NCBI GenBank assembly: GCA_023441965.1
Contig: JAEZNB010000097.1
Span: 1-51,009 of the forward strand
Length of the DNA: 51,009 nt
DNA from: Bacillota bacterium
GTDB lineage: Bacteria > Bacillota > Clostridia > Lachnospirales > Lachnospiraceae
Direction: 5' to 3'
Positions 1 through 8,443 of this stretch are shown here, one piece after another. The position numbers and the translations under genes were made by a program. Under the pieces are notes generated by a model. That model had not been told where the DNA came from. It saw only the letters and a program-made list of their open reading frames with translations, and made no database searches. Each line of letters opens with the position of its first letter. Position 1 is the stretch's first letter.

Positions 1-39
1 GAAATTGAGTATGTAGTCAATGCAGTGAACCAATGGTAA
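1..39 (+). CDS. C-terminal end of a probable DegT/DnrJ/EryC1-type sugar aminotransferase (partial)
   Basis: Only the last 12 codons are inside the window, in frame 1, ending EIEYVVNAVNQW before TAA at 37-39. A short tail of this kind (E-x-E-Y-V-x-x-A-V-N) is typical of PLP-dependent sugar aminotransferases of the DegT/DnrJ/EryC1/StrS family, which are common next to FemAB/GNAT-like and acyltransferase genes in polysaccharide clusters. The family call rests on this tail and the neighbours only, so it is weak; that a reading frame ends here is more secure. Confidence 0.35.
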   Translation, partial: EIEYVVNAVNQW

Positions 40-78
40 GCTGAAAATCTGCCAAATAAAGCTGGAAAAGGAAGCATT

Positions 79-1017
79 ATGATTATAGAAGAAGTTCTTT
101 ATGAAAAGTATGCAGCGATGGTGAAGCCTGATTTTGTATATGATTCTGTACAGTTTCACGAGCTGAATAAGTATAAGATGGATCATATCAAATATTTGCT
201 TTTTAAAGACAAAAAATACAGATTCGGCTTATGTATCGGTATCAGAGAGGGAGAGGTCCTGTGTCCTTTCTCTGCTCCGTTTGGGACGATGGTTGCAATC
301 CGTAAGCCTGTTCCGATTGAGTATGTTGACGAGGCCCTTGAGGTATTGGAAGCATATGTAATCCAAAATGGCTTCAAAAGCATTCGGTTCATACTACCTC
401 CGATGATTTATCAAGAGACGGAAATCAGTATCTTCGTAAATGCGCTATACAGAAAAGGATATGCAATCAGTAACATAGATCTTAACTTTCAATTTGACTT
501 ACGGAAGGTGTTTATTGATCAGTACTCGGAGCTTCTGCCACATAACGGGCGAAAGAACTTAAGGATCGGATTGGATTCAGAGCTGGTATTAAAGCACTGT
601 GAGACAGAGAAAGAGATCAGAGATGCATATCAGGTAATCGCTGAAAATCGGGAAGCGAAGGGGTATCCTCTTAGAATGTCATTCCAACAGGTGTTGGATA
701 CCATTCAGCTAGTTCATTACGATGTCTTCCTGGTAATGAAAAATGATATATGTATAGCAGCAGCCCTGATCTATTATGTGAATGATAAGGTTGCCCAGGT
801 AATATACTGGGGCGATCGCCCCGGTTATGGTGAGTATAAGCCGATCAATTATCTGGCTTATCAGCTGATTCGGTATTATGGCAGTAAAGGCTTAGACTAC
901 CTGGATATCGGACCATCCACAGAGAACAGTATTCCGAATTATGGATTATGTGACTTCAAAGCAAGCATAGGCTGTGATATTAGCAGTAAATTCGCGATGA
1001 AGAAAATATTAGCATAA
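79..1017 (+). CDS. FemAB/GNAT-like acyltransferase of a polysaccharide locus
   Basis: 312 residues with no signal peptide or membrane segment, so cytoplasmic. The second half (about residues 150-300) looks like a GNAT fold of the FemAB/BioF2-like kind: a helix with NGRKNLR, then IAAALIYYVNDKVAQVIYWGD, followed by YLAYQLIRYYGSKGLDYLDIG and a final GLCDFKASIGC segment. In related proteins that last part forms the acyl-donor/product site. Such proteins in surface-polysaccharide loci probably transfer an acyl or aminoacyl group to an amino sugar, often one made by an adjacent aminotransferase. That fits the gene ending at 39 and the hexapeptide acyltransferase 20 nt downstream. The exact substrate cannot be read from sequence. 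The start ATG at 79 follows GGAAAAGGAAGC. Confidence 0.6.
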   Translation: MIIEEVLYEKYAAMVKPDFVYDSVQFHELNKYKMDHIKYLLFKDKKYRFGLCIGIREGEVLCPFSAPFGTMVAIRKPVPIEYVDEALEVLEAYVIQNGFKSIRFILPPMIYQETEISIFVNALYRKGYAISNIDLNFQFDLRKVFIDQYSELLPHNGRKNLRIGLDSELVLKHCETEKEIRDAYQVIAENREAKGYPLRMSFQQVLDTIQLVHYDVFLVMKNDICIAAALIYYVNDKVAQVIYWGDRPGYGEYKPINYLAYQLIRYYGSKGLDYLDIGPSTENSIPNYGLCDFKASIGCDISSKFAMKKILA

Positions 1018-1037
1018 GCTTAAAGGGGGTAATTTAT

Positions 1038-1580
1038 ATGAATAAGATGTTAGCTCGACTGGACGAGACGTTATACAATTTCTTAGCGGAAAATGCAGCT
1101 ATTATGCCGAAAAGATTTGTGAAATTATTGGCAAATTTCTACCCGGATGCAAGAATCAGAAAAATATACTTCCGGAAGCTCGGCGTGGTAATGGGAGAGA
1201 ACACCTACGCAAACCTTGGGATGAGAATTGCGATTAACGAGGTCAGCGAAGAACCCAAAATCATTATCGGGAATAATGTATCTATCGCTCCTAATGTTAC
1301 CTTTGTGGCTGAGTCTTGTGCTAATAATGGACAAGAAATAAACACGATAGATTATGTGAAAGATAAATTAACTGTGTATGGAAAGATTGTTGTGGAGGAT
1401 GAAGTATGGATCGGAGCCAGTGCCACCATTCTTCCCAATGTAACGATCGGTCGATGTTCGATTATAGGTGCAGGAAGTGTGGTAATACATGACGTGGAGC
1501 CTTATTCGGTATATGCAGGAGTACCTGCCAGAAAGATTCGTGATCTTATACCAAATAAGGAGGGTAGCGATAATGAGTAG
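1038..1580 (+). CDS. Hexapeptide-repeat (left-handed beta-helix) acyltransferase, Maa/WbbJ type
   Basis: 180 residues. The region from about residue 75 to 165 has imperfect hexapeptide repeats ([LIV]-G-x-x-x-x): IIIGNNVSIAPNVTF, then VEDEVWIGASATILPNVTIG, then IIGAGSVVIHDVEPYSVYAG and the closing VPARKI. These are characteristic of sugar O-/N-acetyltransferases such as WbbJ, NodL and Maa, which are trimers using acetyl-CoA. It probably O-acetylates a sugar of the surface glycan made by this cluster. The ATG at 1038 follows AAAGGGGGTAATTTAT, a good ribosome binding site. It overlaps the next gene by 8 nt, indicating translational coupling. The precise acceptor is unknown. Confidence 0.8.
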   Translation: MNKMLARLDETLYNFLAENAAIMPKRFVKLLANFYPDARIRKIYFRKLGVVMGENTYANLGMRIAINEVSEEPKIIIGNNVSIAPNVTFVAESCANNGQEINTIDYVKDKLTVYGKIVVEDEVWIGASATILPNVTIGRCSIIGAGSVVIHDVEPYSVYAGVPARKIRDLIPNKEGSDNE

Positions 1581-2757
1581 GATTACTGTTTATGGTCATT
1601 ATGGTAGCCATAACCACGGTAATGAAGCTATTGTGCGAGGCTTGCGTGAGTTGTTTCATGATGAGCAGATTATAGTTTATAGCTATATTCCGGAAACTGA
1701 TAAAAAGTTTGATCTTGATGAAGTGTGTGAGATAAGACCATTTTTTAAAGGATTTAAGCGGTTTTCACTAAAGCATATAGTTTTAGCCTTATGGATGCGA
1801 ATAGTAAGAAATCAATATCTTTATTATAAATTATGCTTAAGACCTTTTTATTCCAATGTTAAGGGTGCTTATCTGATTGAAGCCGGTGATCAGTATTGTG
1901 AGGGTGATGAGTTAAGGGACTTTTATGCTGATGTTAATAAAAAAATAAAAAGGAACGGAGGTAAAACGATTATGCTTCCGTGTACAATAGATAAGAGTTC
2001 ATTTTCAAACCCGAAACTCATAAGTGATCTTAAAAACTATTCACTAATATTTGCCAGAGAAAGTATTACTTATAATTCTCTGATAAATGCAGGTTTAGGC
2101 AATATCACTCATTATGCACCATGTACTGCTTTTCTTATGAAGCCAAAAGAATGTAATCTACCTAAACTTTTTTTTGAAAGGCCTATTGTTGGGCTTACCA
2201 TTGGCCTCTTAGCCCAAGGGAAAGAGCTATTCACAAAGAATGTTATAGAGAATTGTCGGTCTTTAATACAATATCTTATAAAGAATACTGATTATGCTAT
2301 TGCACTTATTCCACATGTGAATGTTGCGACAACTCTTACTGATATTATTCCCTTGCAAGAATTGTATAATGAGTTTAATTCTTCGGAACGTATGGTATGG
2401 ATTGGAGAAAGAAGAGCAGATGAGCAAAAATATGTAATTAGTAAATGCCGATTTTTGGTAACAGTAAGAACACATGCATCAATTGCTGCGTATTCTTCGG
2501 GAGTTCCGACACTTGTTATCGGTTACAGTCAAAAGTCGGTAGGTATAGCAATGGATTTATTTGGAACGTCAGAGAATTATGTTATCGATGTTGATACTCT
2601 TGATTCTAATGATACATTGATACAATCATTTAAGTGGTTGGAAGACAATGAGTTAGAAATAAAACAGAAACTAAGCATAATTTTACCGTCGATTAAGGAT
2701 AAGGTGAATGATATGTATGATAAAATTATAGAAGTAGCAGGTGATAAAAGTGTGTAA
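1573..2757 (+). CDS. Polysaccharide pyruvyl transferase family protein
   Basis: 394 residues from the ATG at 1573, which has GGAGGG about 7 nt upstream. A longer reading from 1489 lacks a site and would overlap the acyltransferase by 92 nt, so it was not used. The N-terminus (ITVYGHYGSHNHGNEAIVRG) is the hallmark G-x-x-N-x-G-(D/N)-E-A start of the PF04230 family (CsaB/WcaK/EpsO-like). Later come REST-like segments and a TVRTHASIAAYSSGVPTLVI motif typical of this GT-B-like fold. The family transfers pyruvyl ketal groups from phosphoenolpyruvate onto sugars of exopolysaccharide or cell-wall glycans. It overlaps the following iron-sulfur gene by 8 nt; this pair recurs in polysaccharide loci. From here to 5397 the DNA is visibly richer in A+T than the rest of the window, consistent with acquisition by transfer. 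Confidence 0.8.
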   Translation: MSRITVYGHYGSHNHGNEAIVRGLRELFHDEQIIVYSYIPETDKKFDLDEVCEIRPFFKGFKRFSLKHIVLALWMRIVRNQYLYYKLCLRPFYSNVKGAYLIEAGDQYCEGDELRDFYADVNKKIKRNGGKTIMLPCTIDKSSFSNPKLISDLKNYSLIFARESITYNSLINAGLGNITHYAPCTAFLMKPKECNLPKLFFERPIVGLTIGLLAQGKELFTKNVIENCRSLIQYLIKNTDYAIALIPHVNVATTLTDIIPLQELYNEFNSSERMVWIGERRADEQKYVISKCRFLVTVRTHASIAAYSSGVPTLVIGYSQKSVGIAMDLFGTSENYVIDVDTLDSNDTLIQSFKWLEDNELEIKQKLSIILPSIKDKVNDMYDKIIEVAGDKSV

Positions 2758-3910
2758 TTTTGATGAATACAGTAAATCACAATGCTGTGGTTGTGGAGCA
2801 TGCGAGCTTGTTTGCCCTCGGAAGTGTATATCGATGGAACTTGATGAAGAAGGTTTCTTCTATCCAAACTTAGATGCGTCGAAATGCATTCAATGTGGAT
2901 TATGCAGAAAGCACTGTCCTATTATCATAGATACGAGAAATAAAGAGGTTTTATCTGCTTATGGTTTGACACATAAGGATAAAAGGGTGACAGATGACAG
3001 CGCATCAGGAGGTGCATTTACGGCAATTGCTGAATACATACTGAATAGAAATGGTATTGTTTTTGGCTGCTCGTTTAATGATAAAATTGAGGCTGTAACT
3101 ATATCAATAGAGAAGTCCGAGGAACTGCATAAATTACGTGGGTCAAAGTATGTGCAGTGCAATACAAACAAGCAATATCAATATATTAAAGAGACCCTGA
3201 ATAATGGAAGACAGGTACTTTATTGCTCCACGCCGTGTCAAATTGCCGGATTAAAATCCTATTTAGGTAGAAGTTATGATAACCTTATTTTATTGGATTT
3301 ATTTTGCCACGGAACACCAAGCCCTGGTTTGTTTAGAAAATATATCAATTGGTTAGGTGAAAAGTATCATGGTAAGATAACCGAATACAGTTTTCGTGAT
3401 AAGCAATATGGGTGGGGTACAAAGGGGCATTTTAAAACAGAACAGGAATATCAGTTGATTGAGTCAGATCCCTACTATTATTCATTCCTTAGGGGAAGAA
3501 TATATAGACCGGTTTGCTATCAATGTAAATATGCTACATCAATGCGTCCAGGTGATATATCAATAGGTGATTATTGGGGAGTAGAAGAGTTTCATCCAAG
3601 TATACCTACTGAAAATGGTGTTTCAGCTATACTGATCAATACAGAAAAAGGGAAGGAGATATTTGACAATATAAAAGAAAAAGTATATTGTTTTAGCACT
3701 TCCCTTGAGAATATTTCAAGTCGTAATGAGCAGCTGATTCGGCCATCAAGTCAATATAAATATCGAGATAGAATATATTCTCATCTAAGTAAATGGACAT
3801 TTGAGAAATTAGCAAACAGATATCTTTACAGTGAGCCAATGCTTATTACAAGAATAAGAAGATTAATTCCGAAACCAATAAAAAAAATAATCCGCAAGTA
3901 CTTCATGTAA
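2750..3910 (+). CDS. FrhB-like (coenzyme F420 hydrogenase/dehydrogenase beta subunit family) iron-sulfur protein
   Basis: About 386 residues. A GTG at 2750 is preferred because AGGTG lies at the right distance; a GTG at 2741 is in frame but has no clear site. The N-terminus carries two ferredoxin-type [4Fe-4S] motifs, CCGCGACELVCP and CIQCGLCRKHCP, followed by FrhB N- and C-terminal domains: a DSASGGAFTAIAEYIL stretch, CSTPCQIAGLKSYL, then LFCHGTPSPG, and a late CYQCKYATSMRPGDISIGD segment. In bacteria without F420 these proteins sit in polysaccharide clusters directly after pyruvyl transferases and are probably flavin/Fe-S redox enzymes acting on sugar intermediates; the true reaction is not established. 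Cytoplasmic. The overlap with the upstream gene suggests coupling. Confidence 0.8.
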   Translation: MCNFDEYSKSQCCGCGACELVCPRKCISMELDEEGFFYPNLDASKCIQCGLCRKHCPIIIDTRNKEVLSAYGLTHKDKRVTDDSASGGAFTAIAEYILNRNGIVFGCSFNDKIEAVTISIEKSEELHKLRGSKYVQCNTNKQYQYIKETLNNGRQVLYCSTPCQIAGLKSYLGRSYDNLILLDLFCHGTPSPGLFRKYINWLGEKYHGKITEYSFRDKQYGWGTKGHFKTEQEYQLIESDPYYYSFLRGRIYRPVCYQCKYATSMRPGDISIGDYWGVEEFHPSIPTENGVSAILINTEKGKEIFDNIKEKVYCFSTSLENISSRNEQLIRPSSQYKYRDRIYSHLSKWTFEKLANRYLYSEPMLITRIRRLIPKPIKKIIRKYFM

Positions 3911-3948
3911 GAAGAACATAAGATTAGTGACGTGGAAGGAAGCGTGGA

Positions 3949-5397
3949 ATGACAAAAAGCAGAAAGAAGTTGTTTTTTGAAAATATTATTATTTATGGAC
4001 TAGGTAGTGTTATGAACATGGTTATTCCCTTTATCATGTTACCTATCATTAGTCGATTATTGCCTGGGTCTGAGTATTATGGTGTCAATGATACAGTTAC
4101 TATAATTGTGTCATTTGGATCAGCAATTGCAGTGATGGGGCTGTATGATGCAATATATCGGTTCTATTTTGATAAGGAAGATATATTGTACCGGAAGAAG
4201 TTATGCTCATCGACATTTTTTACAGTAGTATTTACTGGATTCATTGCATCGTTAATCTCTATTATTTTTCAAAGCTCATTATCAAAACTAATCTTTTCGG
4301 ATGTAAGTTATTCTCCATTGATTATTATTGGGGGACTAAATATATGGGCGAGTAGTATAAACACAATAGTTGCAGCACCTACGCGGATGAATAATCAACG
4401 CCTGCGTTATATCATTATTCAAACGCTCGTTCCTATTAGTAGCTATTGCATTGCTATTCTTTTAATCATTAGAGGTGAATATGTATATGCATTACCTTTA
4501 GCAGCTCTAATCTCTAACATAGTTGTTTGTTTCATCTTTTTATTATTAAATAGACATCATTTTGATATAAGAAAATATAGTGTTACACTTCTAAAGCCTT
4601 TACTTCGATTTGGTGTTCCGCTTATGCCTGTGTTTATTTTTTACTGGGTTCTTTCATCTGTTGGACGCATCGTAATCACAAACACATGGGGGCTTGACTA
4701 TACAGGTATTTACGCAGCTGCGGGTAAGATTGCAGCAATAAGTCAATTAATATATTCGGGATTTGCTGGAGGGTGGCAATATTTTGCTTTTTCAACAATG
4801 AAGGATAAGGATTATGTAGAATTAATAGCTAGAGTATTTGATTACTTATCTGGTATATCCTTTTTTGCTACTTCACTATTGGTTTTATTGATCAGACCAA
4901 TATTTGCCATAATGCTACCTTCGAGTTATGTTGATGGTATTGTTGTAGCACCTGCATTGTTCTTAGCACCACTTCTTTTAATGTTAAGACAAACCATTGG
5001 AATGCATTTTCAGGTGAAAAAGTGGAATATATTAGGTACTTTCACCATTGGGTTTGGAGCATTGGTTGCTATTACTCTATATTATCTGTTAATACCTAGT
5101 ATTGGGATCAGTGGAGCAGCTATAGGATCATTAATTGGATATGTAGCCTCGTTATTATTAACGATTGGAATTTTATTAAAAAGGAAGTTACTTATTATTT
5201 ACAAAAGAGTTTATTTGGGTTCTGTATTAACTACTGTTTTATTATCCTTGCATATGAACGAAGTAAATACATTAATTGTAAATATTGTAGCTGTGGTGGT
5301 GTGTATTATACTTTTTTCTGCTTATTATAATGATATTATGCATTTGGGTAAAGGGTTATATCGTTCATTATTTAATCACAAGAATTCGGACAACTGA
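3949..5397 (+). CDS. Polysaccharide flippase, Wzx/MATE-like (MVF superfamily)
   Basis: 482 residues, almost entirely hydrophobic, with about 14 predicted membrane helices from residue 10 onward. The N-terminus (FENIIIYGLGSVMNMVIPFI) and the FGVPLMPVFIFYWVLSSVGR segment near the middle are typical of polysaccharide biosynthesis proteins of the Wzx/RfbX group, which flip lipid-linked repeat units across the inner membrane. It follows the glycan-modifying enzymes and precedes the Wzz/BY-kinase pair, so the locus looks like a Wzx/Wzy-type pathway, though no polymerase gene is inside the window. The start ATG at 3949 follows GGAAGGAAGCGTGGA. A+T-rich like its two upstream neighbours. Confidence 0.85.
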   Translation: MTKSRKKLFFENIIIYGLGSVMNMVIPFIMLPIISRLLPGSEYYGVNDTVTIIVSFGSAIAVMGLYDAIYRFYFDKEDILYRKKLCSSTFFTVVFTGFIASLISIIFQSSLSKLIFSDVSYSPLIIIGGLNIWASSINTIVAAPTRMNNQRLRYIIIQTLVPISSYCIAILLIIRGEYVYALPLAALISNIVVCFIFLLLNRHHFDIRKYSVTLLKPLLRFGVPLMPVFIFYWVLSSVGRIVITNTWGLDYTGIYAAAGKIAAISQLIYSGFAGGWQYFAFSTMKDKDYVELIARVFDYLSGISFFATSLLVLLIRPIFAIMLPSSYVDGIVVAPALFLAPLLLMLRQTIGMHFQVKKWNILGTFTIGFGALVAITLYYLLIPSIGISGAAIGSLIGYVASLLLTIGILLKRKLLIIYKRVYLGSVLTTVLLSLHMNEVNTLIVNIVAVVVCIILFSAYYNDIMHLGKGLYRSLFNHKNSDN

Positions 5398-5491
5398 TCT
5401 AATGGACTAAGTAGTCTCTGCACTAGATACTGTTTTATAATATGGTACATTCTATACAAAAGTATGAATATTTAAGAGGAGAGAGGAAAAT

Positions 5492-6286
5492 ATGGAACAT
5501 AAGTACGCTTATGAAAAAGAGATTAACGTAAAACAATGTGTTTTTATGCTTCTTCAAAAAAAATCAAAGATTATTCTAGTAGGTATTCTTTTATCTGTTT
5601 TAATCATTGGCTATAAGTATATTACATCCGGATCATCAATGTCAGAAGAGACACAGGTTAAAACGGTACCGTCAAAAGACTATTTAGGGATGGCAAAAAT
5701 ATACTTAGGATATGAAAGTAGGCCGATTTTATCAGAGTCTATCAAGTCTTACCTTTCAGGGAATGAGATGTTAGAGGGTGCAATTAAGGAATTAAACTTA
5801 GATATTACAGCGCAAGAGCTATATCGCATGATCAGCTTCCAAAACAGTACAGATTTCATGGTCAGAATTAATGTTACCGGTTCCGATGAAGAAATGGTGC
5901 AGAGTATTACAGAATATCTTGCCACAGTTGGTAGTTCCAAGATAAGAGATAAACTAGTTGATCAAGAGGCCATTCTATTAGAGCCTGCGTTTACTAGGCC
6001 TAAAGGTAATGTTGAAGTTGCAGTGAAAGCATTTAGCATTAAGAAATTAATAATGGAACTTGTAAAATATGCTGTGATTGGCTTTGTATTGGGAGCATTT
6101 CTGACTTGTGGCGTTTATTTGACCTTGTTTATGCTTGATACCACAATTAAAGAAAAAAGGGATGTGGAAGGATATCTGGGAGTGCCTGTTTTGGGGGCCA
6201 TAACTGTTGTGAAGGGTACGAATAAGGAAGTGGAAAAAGGAAAAAGGAATAAGAAAGATCGTTTAACTCAGTATTCTATACAATAA
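5492..6286 (+). CDS. Wzz/CpsC-like chain-length determinant protein (short form)
   Basis: 264 residues, small for a Wzz-type co-polymerase. Residues 1-25 are cytoplasmic with the EINVKQCVFMLLQKKSK start typical of Wzz domains. Membrane helix 1 is about 26-44, an external segment runs 45-185, and helix 2 (VIGFVLGAFLTCGVYLTLFML) is near 197-217, followed by a basic cytoplasmic tail that reaches VPVLGAITV. This is the YveK/CpsC architecture: a membrane adaptor that activates the cognate BY-kinase encoded 19 nt downstream and sets polysaccharide chain length. The ATG has GAGGAGAGAGGAAAAT upstream. It lies 94 nt after the flippase, a gap that holds a weak TATAAT at 5436-5441 without a convincing -35. 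Confidence 0.75.
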   Translation: MEHKYAYEKEINVKQCVFMLLQKKSKIILVGILLSVLIIGYKYITSGSSMSEETQVKTVPSKDYLGMAKIYLGYESRPILSESIKSYLSGNEMLEGAIKELNLDITAQELYRMISFQNSTDFMVRINVTGSDEEMVQSITEYLATVGSSKIRDKLVDQEAILLEPAFTRPKGNVEVAVKAFSIKKLIMELVKYAVIGFVLGAFLTCGVYLTLFMLDTTIKEKRDVEGYLGVPVLGAITVVKGTNKEVEKGKRNKKDRLTQYSIQ

Positions 6287-6305
6287 TGATAAGGAGGATG
6301 ATAAG

Positions 6306-7037
6306 ATGCGTAAGATAAATGTAGCACCTCTTCAGGAACTGGATTACAAGACTATGGAGGAAGTTAAAAAGCTAAGGACGAGCATCAGCTTTCTGGATCC
6401 TTCTGTAAAGGTCATTAATATTACAAGCGCTGTCGGAAAAGAAGGCAAATCCATGATTTCCTTCTGGTTGGCTCATACGATAGCGGCTTCGGGTAAGAAG
6501 GTAATTCTGCTTGATGCAAACCTTCGTAAGAAGGAGAAGCTGAATATTTTTGAAATATTTAAGGAGCATGAGGAAACGATCAAAGAAACCAAAACCCATG
6601 ATAAGAAAAAACAGAAGGATAAGGATAAGGTTGAGGTTCAGTCGAAGGAAAATTTCCTGACAGGCAGGACGCTGAAAAAGTATCTGATGGGTAATGCTCA
6701 CAGAGATGAAATAATATTCAGCAGTAATATTGATAACATGTATTTTATACTTTCCGGTCATGAATCGGAGAAGCCTTCTGAGTTATTAAGCAAGGATGCG
6801 TTTGGACATTTAATCTCTTACCTTCGGGAGGAATATGACTACATCATCATTGATACACCTGCAGTGGGCGAGGTAACCGATGGTGTCATCACTGCCAAGC
6901 AAAGTGACGGCAGTATTCTGGTTGTTGAACCCGGTGTTGTACCCTACGAACTGGCTCAGAAGGTCAAGGAACAGTTAGAGAAGAGCCAGACCAAGGTACT
7001 TGGTGTTGTAATGAATAAGGTAGTAGCAGGCATATAA
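6306..7037 (+). CDS. BY-kinase/CpsD-like P-loop ATPase lacking a C-terminal tyrosine cluster
   Basis: 243 residues. It has the MEEVKKLRTSI motif shared by CpsD/CapB/YwqD tyrosine kinases, a Walker A of the form SAVGKEGKS (residues 41-49), a Walker A-prime segment VILLDANLR (66-74) and Walker B YIIIDTP. Two oddities stand out. Residues about 84-116 are a lysine/glutamate-rich insert (KKKQKDKDK) not typical of the family. The protein ends VVMNKVVAGI without the Tyr-rich tail that BY-kinases autophosphorylate. It may be a kinase acting on other proteins, or an ATPase that regulates polymerisation without the tail. It works with the Wzz-like adaptor just upstream. AAGGAGG precedes the ATG and a terminator follows. 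Confidence 0.75.
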   Translation: MRKINVAPLQELDYKTMEEVKKLRTSISFLDPSVKVINITSAVGKEGKSMISFWLAHTIAASGKKVILLDANLRKKEKLNIFEIFKEHEETIKETKTHDKKKQKDKDKVEVQSKENFLTGRTLKKYLMGNAHRDEIIFSSNIDNMYFILSGHESEKPSELLSKDAFGHLISYLREEYDYIIIDTPAVGEVTDGVITAKQSDGSILVVEPGVVPYELAQKVKEQLEKSQTKVLGVVMNKVVAGI

Positions 7038-7081
7038 TTGATCTGGGATTCATGAACTACATAATTATTAACGATCAGAAG

Positions 7082-7140
7082 AAGCAATAAATCTAAACCA
7101 TGTCTAAACAGGCATGAGGCCGGATTTGTTGCTTTTTTTA
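7082..7140 (+). terminator. Rho-independent terminator of the polysaccharide operon
   Basis: The arm AAGCAATAAATC (7082-7093) pairs with GATTTGTTGCTT (7123-7134, one G-U pair) around a 29-nt loop that can pair internally through two CATG copies; a run of T follows (7133-7139). It lies 45 nt after the BY-kinase stop. The loop is longer than usual. Confidence 0.65.
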
Positions 7141-7232
7141 TTATGGATAACGCTAATATCTAATAATCTTTTTCACCCTATCCCTATAAAATATAGCATA
7201 TACATAATCTTAGACTTAGGGATGATGTGGGT

Positions 7233-8300
7233 ATGATCAATGGTGTGCTATGCCTATGGTTGCTGCAGGGAGTGCTTGCCGTCTTTCAGGGCCGCAGCTT
7301 ATATCAGTTATTGCAGGGACCCCATAATATGAAGCGGGTCCTGCTTATGTTAGTCATGCTTTATGCATCAGAAGCAGTAAGCATGGCTGTGCTGTTGGTT
7401 GTCTTTCAGGGGAAGAAGCTGCTTCGGTTTACTATCCATGCCTTCTGGGTAACCCTTATATTCCCGGGGATAGCAACACTGGTGGCCGATATTCTCTATA
7501 TCAGAGCGACCGGTAAATTTCTTCTTGGTATGGCATATCTGCTGCTTGCTGCATTCATGTATCTGGTGGCAGGCGTCGGCCTGTCCCTGCTTCTGATCAG
7601 GATCTATGGACACAGAGCTTTCCGGCCCCAGATCTATCGGAGAAAAACACGCAGGAAGGGCAGAGCACCGGTCGTACCGGAGCCTGAACATAAGCATTCA
7701 TCCTCCGGGGAGCATCCGACAGGAGAGACAGCTTCACGGACCTATCATAAGGGTGAATCAACCTCACACCCCAAACAAAGAAGAGAATTCACTTCACAAA
7801 CCAATCCTTATTCCTACCGCAAGGAGGGGCCAGCTGCCGGAAGTGTGATTATACCGGATTACAGGCAGGAATACATAGATAAGGTGCTCCCGGAAGAAAC
7901 CGGGCTAAGCCTGGTGCAGCCCACCCAAGAAAGACCCATCTATTACGGCGGAACTGCGAAGCAGGTAATGGTGGCCTATATCAGTAAGGATAATCTGATC
8001 CTGCAATGTGAAGAGGGCCGATATGGATATCAAAGACTTGGCCGAATCGCCTCTGCCGGGAGACTCCTTGAAATTTCCGGAAGGAGGGAAAGGCCGATCG
8101 GAACGATCACTCCGGCCGGATATGTGAAAAATGCTGCCGGGCTGGAGGTGGGGTATGTGGATGAGGAGGGCTATGTCTTTCGGTATGAGGGGACCGGTGT
8201 TCTGGATATGACCCATGCCAAAACCCTGATTGGAAGGGTAAATCCCGGGGATCTGGAGGCCGGAGCGGCATTAATTCTTTTTTATCAATCCATAGAATAA
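7233..8300 (+). CDS. Uncharacterised membrane protein with a soluble C-terminal beta-rich domain
   Basis: About 355 residues; I do not recognise a family. The first 130 residues hold about four membrane helices (around 4-20, 38-62, 70-95 and 98-124). A charged, proline/serine/threonine-rich linker (about 135-205) follows. The last 110 residues are a soluble domain of short strands with repeating I/V-G-x-[IV] turns (RPIGTITPAGYV, EVGYVDEEGYV, TLIGRVNPGD), which looks like a small repeated beta fold. The start is uncertain: ATG at 7233, or GTG at 7227, which lies about 5 nt after AGGGA. It stands alone between a terminator and the ABC-transporter promoter. No enzyme motif was seen, so no function is proposed. 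Confidence 0.6.
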   Translation: MINGVLCLWLLQGVLAVFQGRSLYQLLQGPHNMKRVLLMLVMLYASEAVSMAVLLVVFQGKKLLRFTIHAFWVTLIFPGIATLVADILYIRATGKFLLGMAYLLLAAFMYLVAGVGLSLLLIRIYGHRAFRPQIYRRKTRRKGRAPVVPEPEHKHSSSGEHPTGETASRTYHKGESTSHPKQRREFTSQTNPYSYRKEGPAAGSVIIPDYRQEYIDKVLPEETGLSLVQPTQERPIYYGGTAKQVMVAYISKDNLILQCEEGRYGYQRLGRIASAGRLLEISGRRERPIGTITPAGYVKNAAGLEVGYVDEEGYVFRYEGTGVLDMTHAKTLIGRVNPGDLEAGAALILFYQSIE

Positions 8301-8305
8301 AGCTC

Positions 8306-8334
8306 TTGCATTAAATACATTGATATGGTAGTAT
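8306..8334 (+). promoter_or_regulatory. Promoter of the amino-acid binding protein gene
   Basis: -35 TTGCAT (8306-8311), 17-nt spacer, -10 TAGTAT (8329-8334), with TATGG just before the -10. The region 8324-8360 is nearly repeated before the permease gene (12668-12704). A leader hairpin (about 8390-8417, arms GCTGCTTAC and GTAGGCAGC) lies between the promoter and the start codon. Confidence 0.6.
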
Positions 8335-8443
8335 GGTAAAGTGCTAGCAAGGTAAACAAAAAATAGGGAGGATGAATCCTCAATCTGCTGCTTACCAATG
8401 ATTGGGAGTAGGCAGCTGATATCAGAAAGGGATGGGAGATTTT

